Source: Prochilodus magdalenae (taxonomy: Eukaryota > Chordata > Actinopteri > Characiformes > Prochilodontidae). From it: 64,000 bases of DNA. Below the pieces are notes generated by a model. It ran no database searches, was not told the origin of the DNA, and saw only the letters and a program-made list of their open reading frames with translations. The stretch is taken from the NCBI GenBank assembly GCA_024036415.1, contig JAMWET010000685.1, forward strand, positions 151,553-215,552, in the 5' to 3' direction. Positions within the stretch are counted from its first letter, which is position 1; each line of letters opens with the position of its first letter. This document shows positions 38,576-50,614 of the stretch, piece by piece. The position numbers and the translations under genes were made by a program.

Positions 38576-38927
38576 GGAAAATTAAGTGAGTAAACGTTTA
38601 TGTGTATGTTTTTCTGACTACCTTAAAAACAGCTCTGACAGTGAGTAATAATCCAGGTCCCTGTAATAACCTTTGACACTGATTGTTTTGCAGAGCACTG
38701 AAGAAGAAGTTAAGGACCAAAGAATTTGTTCTAAGCAGATACATCCAGATGCATCACTGATATACCATCCCTTAAACTAGTTCTTAATCTGGGACTGGAC
38801 CAAGAACCCACACAGTAGTGATAGTGTTCAACTATAAGGTCAAATACCGGACACATTTATTATTATTACTTTTATTTCTTTTGCCTTTTATTATTTAGCT
38901 TTTCCACCAATGCATAAATATAATAGG

Positions 38928-39296
38928 CTAAATCCCAGATAGCAAGCGGATGTGGGCCACATCTGGCAAAGATATAGCACTGTCGGCACTGACAACCTGA
39001 CATTTATTATTCAATGTTTTATAGTGTATTCTTTGAGTTCCTGTTTGACAGTTTTGATATGATAAATGTATTTGGATGTGATTAAATAATGATTCTGTAT
39101 CATTCTGTATTTCATAATTAAATTTGTCCACATGATCGCAGTAGAGAACCGTGTCCTGTTTGGAAACACTGTAGTAATGTCTGAAGTATTCAGTTAAATA
39201 AATAGTTTGCTTCATAGATAAGAATAAAGTGATCACCAGAGCCAGGGTTGCCAGTAAAAGTATAAGGCTTCTGGAATAGAGATTCAGGCAGAGCAA
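38928..39296 (-). CDS. Small ORF with N-terminal membrane segment, unrecognised
   Basis: A 122-codon minus frame begins MLCLNLYSRS and has a strong hydrophobic segment (LILLLATLALVITLFL) at residues 11-27, then a hydrophilic, cysteine-containing remainder: the layout of a small signal-anchored protein. There is no homology I recognise, no clear TATA box and no neighbouring exon. Chance is a real alternative in AT-rich DNA. Confidence 0.2.
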   Translation of the reverse strand: MLCLNLYSRSLILLLATLALVITLFLSMKQTIYLTEYFRHYYSVSKQDTVLYCDHVDKFNYEIQNDTESLFNHIQIHLSYQNCQTGTQRIHYKTLNNKCQVVSADSAISLPDVAHIRLLSGI

Positions 39297-39299
39297 GCG

Positions 39300-41085
39300 C
39301 TAATCTTGAGTTCTGCCAGCAGAAACAACTGACCATCAAATACATCAGTCTTCATACACATAGGCCAAGGTTAGGTCTTCATCTGACTCCTCACTAACCC
39401 CTCCCAGTTTACCTTTTCTCCTCCCATCAAAACTCATAATTTCTTAAAGTCACTGGCAACCAACATCAACCACCTACAATGAGACCACAGCTCCTTCATT
39501 TCTTCTCCTTATTATCAAACTCCTGGTGTTCTGCACTGTAATAACGCCTAATACTGTGTACTGAACAACCAGTAGTGCTGGTGCATTAGTCAGTGGGACT
39601 GTCACTACACATCTCACTGTATCATCATAGATCTCCATAGACAAACCAAAGCCTTACTCTCACCATCACTCTGCACCTTACATGTAGCATACCTAAACCT
39701 GCACATATAGACTAACGTCTTCATTACCTTTCATCTAAATATCTGGAACATACATAAACATATCCCAATATTCTATCCCCTGTTTCTCTTATCTACCTCA
39801 AACTCCCCTAACTGCTTATATGGTTATGTGTATCATATCTTCTATTCATAACTGTATATTAATATTATATAAAGCTGTATATTTGGTGTTTCGTAATGTG
39901 TGTATTTATGGTCTAATGTATGTATTTCAGTATTTAAGTACTGCATGGGACCACGCCTTTTTCTAAAAAACTCCTGATAAAGGTGTTCTGCACTTTACAA
40001 ATCTTTATACTGGTTATGGATATTCACTGCTGCTCAAACAATAAATGATGCTGGGTATAGGTCTCACTACCGCTCGGTTCTAGCAGAGTGCAGGGCATAG
40101 ACATTTTGACCTATTTGTTTTGCTTTGCAGTGTTTAGTTGCGTGTTGTTTATCCTGGGTAAAGTCAGTTACAGGTGCTACGATCCTACAGTAGATAACAT
40201 ATGATAAAGAATTTAAATGTTCAGGAAAGAGGATCTGAATGATTTGAAATGCAAATTTAATAAACACATACAGTTTTTTCTGCTTAGGCTTAGGGAAGAA
40301 AGAGAAACCACCAACACACATTAGCTTGGTGGGCTATTACGCCACCTGGTGTTCATTCAGGAGAAGAAGTGTAATCATAAACACTTTCAGAAAGCAAGGA
40401 AGGTTAGTAATGTACATGTATGGATTATGTTATGTTTATGTGAAATATAGTTTTGTCTCTGAATAATGTATAGAGCATGTATGCTTTAAAAATGTAAATG
40501 CTCATTGTAGTTTTATGAGTTACTCCATAAAAAATTCTCTAAAATATTAATATTATTAGATATTATTATTAGTAATTTAGTTTTCAGTTTGGATGTAGCA
40601 TGTTATAGCATGTATACTTTGGTTATCGCCAGAGATTCCGAACGGAATCATCAAGACTGCTGGGTTCTCTGTACACCATGTGGACAGAACAGAGGACCTC
40701 TCCAGAAGGAATAAAGACCTTTAATTAGACCTCTATACTTGAGAATGACATTTAATTAGACCTCTATACTTCACCTACACTATCATATCCATCTACTGTT
40801 TACAACCACATACGTACTGCGCACCTGGCTGCCTCAGCATATTGTACTCTCCTAAACATACACTTACACTAAGAGTTGATATACAACTCTACTGCATATG
40901 CTAACTGCTGTTTGTGTAACTGCACCATGGTACTAAATATCAGTTATGGTATTTTGGTATGACTTCAGGAGTGAATTCTGTTGAAGGTCTTCAGAGATGA
41001 TTGCAAGGAAATCAATAAAACAGCAGTGACCTATACGTATATGTACCATGTAGCTCTTATACAGCTTATACAGAGTGTTTGTATG
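39300..41085. other. No gene seen
   Basis: AT-rich DNA. A duplicated TTAATTAGACCTCTATACTT occurs at about 40723 and 40752. Text around 40640-40790 resembles the 3' region of a LINE but is too degraded to assign. Confidence 0.4.
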
Positions 41086-41886
41086 TTACCAAACATCACG
41101 CATTAATGTCTTTGCATCCTTTATGGCTGAATTCCACCCAATCAGTGCACCTATGATACCTGCATTCCAGAAGACCAAGAGCTTTAAAAAGAAATCTGAC
41201 CACGACTGTGTCAAAATCCCTATTAAGGAAAGTGCTACAATTATGATCACTCCAGCCACAAAACCCTTCAGAGCTGATACAAAGGTTGTAGCTATTACAG
41301 TAAGCAATGCCCTAACTAAAGTTACAAACAGCTTTACCATCAGTGTTTTAAACAGCACTTCAGGCTCCTCCATGACTCTTGTTTCCTCCCGCTTGACCTT
41401 TCTGAGGTACATCTTATTAGCGTAGTGCTGTTCTCTATTCTGCTGCTATTCTCCAGCAGCTATGAAACTCATCAAAGGCTGTGCTGTTTTTCAGATGCTT
41501 ATCTACTGAATGAAACAACTGACGTTCCTTTGCGAACAACACCAGGATGAACTTCTGAGTTCCTTTTCTGAAGTTCTCTTTAATCCACCTCACAGTGCCC
41601 TTCTCCTCTTTTGTAAATCTCCACACTCTGACCACCAGCAGGAACACATGAGGACCAGGAGAAGACAGTGAGATACACTGATCTCGTTTAGTTTTCAGTT
41701 CTTCTTTAGAAACATTGAAGAGTGCTGGAGTGTTGATGATGGAGATTCTTCTGCCCTCCACTGGTCCTTCATGTTTCTCACATTGCCTGCTCACAGATTT
41801 GCTTCACCAATGCCTCTCTGCCAGGATGGTGTTTGCTGCTGCATGTTGTCCAGCTTCATTCTCTCCCAGGAGAACAATCTCTGAAG
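41086..41886 (-). pseudogene. GIMAP-like gene B, main exon (altered P-loop, hydrophobic tail)
   Basis: A phase-1 acceptor (TGTGTCAG) at 41887 precedes SEIVLLGENEAGQHAAANTI. The last lysine and serine of the P-loop are replaced, although the family's AANTIL context remains. A stop follows after ERHW. Then come INTPALFNV in place of [24 protein letters not shown], and the box RFTKEEKGTVRWIKENF. A frameshift near 41440 leads to QHYANKMYL and a tail of two hydrophobic stretches (FVSALKGFVAGVIIIVAL and FFLKLLVFWNAGIIGAL). The start exon is at 43023-42996. GTP binding looks lost. The tail is strikingly similar to that of gene A. Confidence 0.8.
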
Positions 41887-42995
41887 CTGACACAGTGAAG
41901 ATCCGTGTTATATACAGTAACTTAAACCTGCTTAATCCAAGCACACTGAACTACATGGCCAGAGAATAGTGATGCTGAATTGCACAGGTTGGCCATATGG
42001 GGGAGCTGTAGCACTAAAGTTTTGTTCAACACTGAGAAATTTGCTGGATGAAAGAGGTCAGAAATATGCCTGATGATAAGGCTAAAGTAGGATTTTATTA
42101 AAGGCTATAATAAACTAAGGATCGAGAACAGATATTCTATATATAATCCAGTCATGCTACTGTTACACACTGCTTTGAACCTGATCTTTGTTCATCAAAG
42201 ATTCATCAATAATTATCTTAAGACTTGATATCCTGCATATTTGTCAGCACTTTTATTACATATTTAATATATATTTCATTACTTATCCATATGTACTCCT
42301 TCGGTTCTTTACTTTTCATGATGACTTTTCAAGATAGATAGATCCCGAAGGAAATTTAGGAGCCAGTAGCACAGTTTCACAAAAACAGCACAGAAACCAA
42401 TACAAAAGAAAAAATTATTATTAAAATATTTAAGCTGCATGGGATGGATTAGCTAACATGGCGACCCAACGCCATACTGAGAGACAGACTTTTGTATGTG
42501 TAGCTCAATAAATATTGATCATATCAGTCTAAATTTATCATCAGTTATTGATCCTGGTCACCTTTATCTTCCTTCCCAACACCATCGCACTCCCACACGT
42601 CCTTCTGGGTGCAGCTGTTCTTTTGGCGATGAGTGTAATATCAGATTTGTGAGCACAACGTTGCACCCAGCAACTCCTAGTATGACATATTCCATCTACA
42701 GAACACTGTAAAAAGAGACTGCTTTATACATAAAGTAGAGAAAAAAATTCTCTAGCTGGCGCACTGCATAGCTTGTTCATGCAGCCAAGTGTACACATCA
42801 ACATTACATGTGCCAGTACACATATTGGCTACGTGAGACCCTCCACTAGAATTCTGAATGGACCTGTTCTTACCTGACTGTGAAAATCAACGGTAGGAAT
42901 CAACACACTGCATGTCTGTAAAAAAGAGAAACTTGGTGAGATTTTCCAGTGACGAGAATATCCGACCTCAGCTCTAACCCTGTCTACGCTTTTAC

Positions 42996-43023
42996 CTACT
43001 AGTATATCCTGCCTGTTTGCCAT
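42996..43023 (-). pseudogene. Start exon of GIMAP-like gene B
   Basis: ATG at 43023-43021, nine codons (MANRQDILV) plus one base, then donor GTAAAA at 42995. It has the same length and phase as the gene A exon at 15144-15117, and the phase fits the acceptor at 41887. Splicing would therefore produce a frame entering the altered P-loop, but stops further on remain. Confidence 0.65.
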
Positions 43024-43048
43024 GTAGAGATGGCTGTTGCTAGGTGAT

Positions 43049-43078
43049 TGACGTCAGCCCTGTACTTTTGGTTTCACT
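43049..43078 (-). promoter_or_regulatory. CRE and ISRE-like sites upstream of gene B
   Basis: A perfect cAMP-response palindrome TGACGTCA lies at 43049-43056. An ISRE-like AGTGAAACCAAAAGT (minus strand) lies at 43078-43064, one base from GAAACCGAAAG. The intervening ACAGGGCTGA is conserved at gene A, where the CRE is degraded. Both sit within 60 bases of the start codon. Regulation is inferred from sequence only. Confidence 0.5.
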
Positions 43079-43273
43079 AAACCCCAGGCCTACAGTGTAT
43101 TTCTGCATACACCAGTGAACAATTTCTTCCCCATACATGTTTACTAATGCTGTTGCACTACCTCAACAATACTGCCTCTACCTCAATACTACTGTCTTAT
43201 ACTGTGTTTATATAAAATCTGTAAACTGAATATGATGTGTCCATGTTTAGTTTGTTTATTGTTTTTTTTAAAG

Positions 43274-46200
43274 GGGTGTATACTGTGTCGAGTGTATATT
43301 GTACAGTGTGTGTATGTATTGTGTATATGTGGAGTCGGTGTGTATATAGTGTATACTGTGTAGAGTGTATATTGTACAGTGTCTGTATGTATCGTGTATA
43401 AGTGGAGTGGTTGTGTATATGGTGTATACTGTGTAGGGTGTATATTGTACGGTGTGTGTATGTATCGTGTATATGTGGAGTGGTTGTGTATAAGGTGTAT
43501 ACTGTGTAGAGTGTATATTGTACGGTGTCTGTATGTATTGTGTATATGTGGAGTGGTTGTGTATATGGTGTATACTGTGTAGGGTGTATATTGTACGGTG
43601 TGTGTATGTATCGTGTATATGTGGAGTGGTTGTGTATAAGGTGTATACTGTGTAGAGTGTATATTCGTAACAGCAAAAAAGAATGTCTGTATGTATTGTG
43701 TATAAGTGTGGAGTCGGTGTGTATATAGTTTATACTTTGGTAGAGTTGTATATCTGTACAGTGTTCTGGGTTATGTATCGTGTATAATGGTGGAGTGGGT
43801 TGTGTATATGGTGTATACTGTGTAGAGTGTATATTGTACGGTGTTCCCTGTATGTAGTAGTGGTAGTGTGTGTATTGAATGCAGTTGAGTGGTTGTGTAT
43901 ATGGTGTATACTTGTGATTATGCCCCTTGGTGTATATTGTACGGTGTGTGTATGTGTCGTGTATATGTGGAGTCGTTGTGTATATTGGTGTATACTGTGG
44001 TCTAGTGTATATTGTACACGGTGTGTGTATGTATTGTGTGTATATGTAGGAGTGTATGTGTTGTGTCAACCCTATGGTGTATCACCTGTGTAGAGTGTAT
44101 ATTGTACAGTGTCTGTATGTATCGTGTTTATGTGGAGTGGTTGTGTATATGGTGTATACTGTGTAAAGTGTAATATTGGTACAGTGTCCTGTAATGTACC
44201 GTGGTATATGTGGACGTGGTTGTGTATATGGTGTGTATACAGTGTTAGAGTGTATATTGTACAGTGGTTGTGTAGTTTTTTTAAAATTGTGTACGATGTG
44301 GAGATGGCTTGTGTATATGGTCGTATACCTGTGTAGGGTGTATATTGTACGGTAGTGTGGTAGGTATCGTGTATATGTGGAGTAGGTTGTGTATACAGGT
44401 GTAATACTGTTGTAGAGATGTAATATTGTACGGAGTCCTGTATGTATTGTGTATTATGTGGAGTCGGTTGTGGCTTATGGTGTATACTGTGTAGGGTGTA
44501 ATATGTACGGTGTGTGTACTGTAATCGTGTATATGTGGAGTGGTTGTGTATAAGGTGTTATACTTGTGTAGAGTGTATATTGTACAGTGGTCTGTATGTA
44601 GTGTTTATATGTTGGAGTCGGTGTGTATATAGTGTATACTGTGTAGAGTGTATATTGTACAGTGTCTGTATTCTACGTGTATAAGTGGAGTGGTGTTGTA
44701 TATGGTGTATACTGTGGGTAGAGTGTATATTGTACGGTGTCTGTATGTATTGTGTATATGTGGAGTGGTTGTGTATATGTGTAATACTGTGTAGGGTGTA
44801 TATTGGTACGGTGTGTGTATGTATCCGTGTATATGTGGAGTCGTTGTGTATATGGTGTGATACAGTGTTGTACTGTAGTGTATATTGTACGGTTGTGGTA
44901 TATGTGTATACTGTGTATGTGTATATGTACGGGTGTCTTGTATGTATTGTGTATTATGGTGTATACTGGTGTAGAGTGTACAGTGTATATTGTACAGTGT
45001 CTAGTATGTATCGTGTTTATGTGGAGTGGTTGTGTATATGGTGGTATACTGTGTAAAGTGTATATTGTACAGTGTCTGATATGTACGGTGTATATTGTGG
45101 AGTGTTTGTGTATATGGTGTAGACTGTGTAGAGTGTATATTGTACAGTGTGTGGTATGTATTGTGTATATTGTGGAGTGGTTGTGTATATGTGTATACTG
45201 TGTAGAGTGTATATTGTACAGTGTGTGTATGTATTGTGTATATGTGGAGTGGTTGTGTATATGGTGTATCTGTGTAGAGTGTATATTGTACGGTGTGTGT
45301 ATGTATTTGTGTATATTGTGGAGTGGGGTTGTGTATATGGTGTATACTGTGTAGAGGTGTATATGTACGGTGTGTGTATGTATCGTGTATATGTGGCAGT
45401 GGTTGTGTATATGGTGTATAGAGGTGTAGAGTGTATAATGTACGGGTGTGTGTCTGTATTGTGTATATGTGGAGTCGGTGTGTAATATGGTGTATACTGT
45501 GTAGAGTGTTATATTGTTACAGGGTGTGTGTATGTATTGTGTATATGTGGAGTGGTTGTGTATATGGTGTATACTGTGTAGAGTGTATATTGTACAGTGT
45601 CTTGTATGTTACTGGTTACTATGTGGCGTGGGTTTGTGTATATTGGGTGTATATTGTGTCGAGTGTATACTTGGACACAGTGCTGTATGTATCTTTTTTA
45701 TGTGGAGGTGGTATGTGTATATTGTGTTATTACTGTGTAGATTGGTATATTCGTACAGTTCTGAAATGTACCGGTATATGTGAGGTGGTTGTGTATATAT
45801 AGAGTATACACTAAACAGGTTAAGAGTATATTTGTACAGTGTCTGCTATGGGTATCGTGGTATAAGTGGAGGGGTTGGTATCTGGTGTAATACGGTGTAG
45901 AGTGGTATATTGTACGTGTTTGTCTGATGTTTGTGTATATGTGGAGTTGTTTGTGTATATGGTGGTTATACTGTGTAGGGTGTATATTGGTACGGTGTGT
46001 GTATGTATCGTGTATATGTATATGTGGAGTTCGTTGTGTATTATGGTGTATACTGTGCTTAGAGTGTATATTATAACGGCTGTGTGTAAGTATATTGGCA
46101 TATCGTGGAGTGGTTGTGTATCTGGTGTATACCTGTGTAGAGTGTATTATTGTGACAGTGTCCTGTATGTAACCGTTGATATGTACTGTAAATAGTGGTT

Positions 46201-47346
46201 GTGTATATGGTGTATACTGTGTAGAGTGTATATTGGTAGCAGTGTCTGTATGTATCGAGTTTATATGTGGAGTTGTTTGTGTATATGGTGTATACTGTGT
46301 AAAGTGCTATATTGTAGCAGTGTCTGTATGTACCGTGTTATAATGTGTAATGGTTTGTGTATAATGGTAGTATACTGTGGTAGAGTGGTATATGGTACAG
46401 TGTGTGTATGTATTGTGTATATGTTTCCTTTTCTGGAGTGGTTGTTTAATATGGTGTTAATACTGTGTAGAGTGTAATATTGTAACGGTGTGTGTATGTA
46501 TTGTGTATATGTGGATTGGTTTGTGTACGTTGGTGTATACTGTGTATGGTGTAATATTGTACGGTTGTGGTACACGATCGTGTATATGTTGGAGTGGTTG
46601 TGTATATGGTGTAGAGTGGTATAATGTACGGTGTGTGGTCTGTATTGTGTATATGTGATGGCGTTGTGTATATGGTGTATACTGTGTAGAGTGTATATTG
46701 TACAGTGTGTGTATGTATTGTGTATATGTGGAGTGGTTGTGTATATGGTGTATACTGTGTAGAGTGTATATTGTACAGTGTCTGTATGTACCGTGTATAT
46801 GTGGAGTGGTTGTGTATATGGTGTATACTGTGTAGAGTGTATATTGTACAGTGTCTGTATGTATCTTGTTTATGTGGAGTGGTTGTGTATATGGTGTATA
46901 CTGTGTAGAGTGTATATTGTACAGTGTCTGTATGTACCGTGTATATGTGGAGTGGTTGTGTATATGGTGTATACTGTGTAGAGTGAATATTGTACAGTGT
47001 GTGTGTGTATTGTGTATATGTGGAGTGGTTGTGTATATGGTGTATACTGTGTAGGGTGTATATTGTACGGTGTGTGTATGTATCGTGTATATGTGGAGTG
47101 GTTGTGTATATGGTTTATACTGTGTAGAGTGTATAATGTACGGTGTGTGTCTGTATTGTGTATATGTGGAGTCGTTGTGTATATGGTGTATACTGTGTAG
47201 AGTGTATATTGTACGGTGTGTGTATGTATTGTGTATATGTGGAGTGGTTGTGTATATGGTGTATACTGTGTAGAGTGTATATTGTACAGTGTCTGTATGT
47301 ATTGTGTATATGTGGAGTGGTTGTGTATATGGCGTATACTGTGTCG
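43274..47346. repeat. 4.1-kb minisatellite, 73-bp unit
   Basis: About 56 tandem copies of a G/T-rich 73-base unit containing GTGTATACTGTGTAGAGTG, TATATTGTACAGTGTCTGTA and ATATGTGGAGTGGTTGTG. The outer units (43274-43660 and 46680-47346) are nearly identical and keep an exact 73-base period. The middle (about 43660-46680) has a single-base insertion or deletion every 20-40 bases. Because 73 is not a multiple of three, frames rotate between units and give many spurious ORFs on both strands. No coding function. Confidence 0.97.
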
Positions 47347-47609
47347 GATGTTTTATTTTTTAAATAAACAATTGTTAAATGTCAAAAAAGAGACACCTCC
47401 TATCCATACCTCCATAGATAGGAATGTTATGTCCTACTGTAAGATTTTGAGCAATAGGCAAAACCTTGCTTGTTGTTTTGTCAAGACAAGGAATTAATTT
47501 GGTTACAGAATCTGTAATGGTCTCCTGAGAGGCTGGAAAATGGAAAGTAAAAGTAGACTAGAAGCATTTACTGGAACACTCAGTGTTTATAGGAAAAGGC
47601 GTGTCTGTG
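47347..47609. other. Spacer between minisatellite and GIMAP promoter
   Basis: AT-rich spacer with no open frame of note. It forms the upstream flank of the promoter at 47610. Confidence 0.4.
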
Positions 47610-47642
47610 AGTTTCAGTTTCACTATGCAGTAGGGTATAAAT
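47610..47642 (+). promoter_or_regulatory. ISRE plus TATA box of the intact GIMAP locus
   Basis: AGTTTCAGTTTCACT at 47610-47624 matches the interferon-stimulated response element consensus AGTTTCNNTTTC. TATAAAT follows at 47636-47642, at a spacing typical of interferon-inducible promoters. Transcription would start near 47665-47672. A 13-14 base duplication of GTCGCCTCTGCACT in the predicted 5' UTR follows. Induction by interferon is an inference from the motif. Confidence 0.72.
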
Positions 47643-47667
47643 GAGGTGGCACTTCTGTCTTGCTGGA

Positions 47668-47726
47668 AAGCAGTTCATCTAAGACTCTCTCCTGTCGCCT
47701 CTGCACTGTCGCCTCTGCACTTCACA
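47668..47726 (+). other. Predicted non-coding exon 1 of the GIMAP locus
   Basis: It runs from about 26 bases after the TATA box to a donor (CACA then GTGAGTATT) at 47727. There is no ATG in it. The next acceptor is TTTATTTACAG at 48095. The start coordinate is estimated. Confidence 0.5.
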
Positions 47727-47794
47727 GTGAGTATTTAACCATTTTAAAAGCAATAATCTGCATTAATCATTAAACAATCTAAATTAGTACTACT

Positions 47795-47796
<2 letters not shown>

Positions 47797-47837
<41 letters not shown>
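47797..47837. repeat. AAT microsatellite
   Basis: About 13 to 14 AAT units in intron 1 of the GIMAP locus. Confidence 0.9.
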
Positions 47838-47839
<2 letters not shown>

Positions 47840-48128
47840 TGCATTATTGGAAACTTAGTGTTAGGAGAGTTAACATAATGCATAATGCATGTTGTTCCTG
47901 TTTTTCCCCCGTTTGTTTTTATTTTATTGTTAATTCTCCTAAAAAAATAAAAAGATAAAATGTAGTAAAGAGTAAAGTAACTTATTAAATTAAAGCAATC
48001 ACACAAAGCATATAAATACATACATACATGGGGTGTGTGGGGGGACTGTGTGTGGGCTGTGGTCATTCTCATTTAACTTTTGGTTTTATTTACAGGTTTT
48101 ATTTATTTTCATGTCAGCTGCAGTAAAA

Positions 48129-50614
48129 ATGGCTTCACAAAATGGTGAGTCATTCAATTTAATGCCCTTCTTAAGGTCAACGTAACACATAATTTATGTT
48201 TTAAAGGTTTAAAAAGATGTGTTTTATGATATTTAAGAGGACAGTATTTAATACAAAACTTTATTTATGTGTACAAAACTTTATTTATGTGTACAAAACA
48301 TTTATACCATGTTTTAGACAATAACAAATATAGCTGTTGCCAAATGCTGAAATGAATATCTTTTCACAATGTGTCTCCAATAATTGTGTAGCTACACACT
48401 GACAATACACGAAGTATGTTCATGCTTACAGAATTGTAGAAAATGTCCCTACATGACTGTTTACATCTGTATTTAAGCAGATGTGTAACATTTAGACTAA
48501 TGCAAACTCTCACTAATGCATAAATGTTTGCAGCTCCAAAATGGATGCAAAAAAACCTTAATTAATGTCATACAACAATAAGCCATTCCTCCTGAAAAAT
48601 ATTTAATCTTTATATATGTTAGAATTTGTCACATTAGTTGCCCTTCACACTTTGTGTAAAAGTCATGATGAATGACTCTATAGTGGCAAATTCGTCCCCA
48701 GAAGCATTTTGGGATTTGTAGTAAACTTGAATTCACAGTTTCTGGATGGGAAAAGCCTCAATTCTGTGATTCTGTCTATGTTTTGCACATCACAGAAATC
48801 ATAGTAGTAATCATAAAAGTTCTGCTGGAAAACAGCAGTTCATACAAACGTAATTGCTTTCACCTTGTTACACATGTAAGTACATAAAAGAAAAAAAGCT
48901 GTTACAACTGTAAACTAGTAGCTAAATTACATGAGCAAAAAAAATAATGAGGTATTTAAAAAATCCACTGTGCTACTGTAGTCCATATGTAACAGTGAAT
49001 CACTGGTAGTTATTGATATACATACACACACACATAGAATCTTTTTAATGTATAACTACATATGCTTGTTAATGTGTAATTACAGTTATTAGAGACACTT
49101 TATATAGAGTTGAGGGTTTTTTCAGTGATGCATACCTTGTTCTATACTTTTACCAAATAAAACACATATATATATATGCATGCATAGGGGAGCATGATTA
49201 CAATCTCCCAAAATGGCTTCATGGCATATGGTACTTCATAACTTAAAGTGGGATTTTTAAATAAAAATGGGGGTCAGGTTGGGGTCAGCGTGTATCGGTA
49301 TTTAAGGGAAGGTGGGTGTACACTCCAACCCAGATAATAGAGAGCTTTGGTGATGAGAAATGAGCAGATAAGAAACAAAGTACAATAAGTAGATGCTAAC
49401 CAGTTACTCAAACACACACACGGCCTCTTACAGCTTCACCTGCCCGTTCATACATGAACCAAAAGCAGCCCCAAGCCTCAAAACAGAAATTAAAGATGAA
49501 TAAAGAGGTCTTTGGGTTACAACACAAACATTCTGTACTGCACAAAGAGCTCCATTCCTGAGCACACCTTTTTCTTGAATGCTGGTTATAAGCAAATGTA
49601 CACCATGGATAACCATCAATTTACATTTCACAGAGTAACGTAAAAGCAGTATACCACTGGAACTCTTTTCATGTGTAGTTGTGGAATGCTTTTGCAAAAC
49701 ATTTTTTTGTACATGAACCTTTACATTTGATAGTTTTTATAACAAATTAAGAAGTGTATACAGTGACCTATTAACATATGATTACAACATTTTACTTTAA
49801 TATGCAAAATGATTCATTGATTAAAAATGGAATGGGATGCACTTTCTTTATAGTACCTGTGAGAATCCTGCTTTTGGGTAAGACTGGATCAGGAAAGAGT
49901 GCCACAGGAAACACCATCCTGGAAAAAGCAGTATTCAAGGAGAAATTCTCCTTTGTGTCTGTGACCAGGAAGTGTGAGATACATGAAGGAACTGTGAATG
50001 GCATGGAGATCTCTGTGATTGACACTCCAGGACTGTTTGATACATCACTGACTGAGGAAGAACTGAAAGCTGAAACAGAGTGTTCTCTCTCACTCTCTTC
50101 TCCTGGTCCTAATGTGTTCTTGCTCGTGGTTAGAGTGGAGAGATTCACAGAAGAGCAGCAGAACATGGTGACGTGGATTCAGGAGAACTTTGGAGAAGAA
50201 GCTCTGAAGTTCACAATGATAGTATTCACTTGTGATAATCTGGAGGAAGGAAAAAATGCAACAAGAGACATTTTGAGTCAATTTGCTGAGTTTCAGAAAA
50301 TCAGAAATTATTACGTCCTTAACAATAAGGAGAAAGAAGACCACAACCAGGCCAAAAATCTACTAGCGGAGATAAAGACCTTAGTTAAAAGCAATAAAGA
50401 GCAGCACTACACTTATGATATGTATAAGGAAGCTCAAAAAAAGTTAAAAGAGAAGAAGGAGAGAGATGAAAGTGCAAAAGAACTAGAAAAAAAAAAGGAA
50501 AAGGACAGACAACAAAAAGAAAAAAGGAAGCAATTAGTATTTTCCTTGGTAACAGCAGGTATAACAGTGGCAGTTTTACTATTTGAATTATCAAGAGACA
50601 AAAGGTTTTCATAG
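48129..50614 (+). CDS. GIMAP/IAN GTPase, intact (two coding exons)
   Basis: Coding exon 1 is 48129-48144 (MASQN plus one base; donor GTGAGT; exon begins at 48096 after TTTACAG). Exon 2 is 49854-50614 after acceptor TTTATAG. The junction is phase 1 and gives 258 residues. P-loop GKTGSGKS at residues 14-21, switch DTPGLFDTS from 62, conserved box SLSSPGPNVFLLVVRVERFT, then GEEALKFTMIVFT with CDN at the G4 position. After the G domain comes a Lys/Glu-rich coiled coil, then a hydrophobic segment (LVFSLVTAGITVAVLLFEL) and a short basic end, consistent with tail anchoring in an endomembrane. Poly(A) signal at 50943. The P-loop, switch and conserved box are intact. Exact ortholog not assigned. Confidence 0.92.

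Noticed and set aside
43197..44069. 290-codon minus-strand frame rich in Tyr-Thr-His-Ile
   Set aside because: It is the antisense of the 73-base minisatellite; its repeats follow the DNA period and frame rotation, with no start context or domain.
43274..47346. CRISPR-like array of regular repeats
   Set aside because: There are no unique spacers between repeats, the unit is a continuous 73-base tandem, and the DNA is vertebrate.
44685..47497. Many overlapping plus-strand frames rich in Val-Cys-Ile-Tyr
   Set aside because: The same minisatellite read in rotating frames; identical starts recur every 73 bases.
49792..50166. 124-codon minus frame opposite the intact GIMAP
   Set aside because: Antisense shadow of a strongly supported coding exon.
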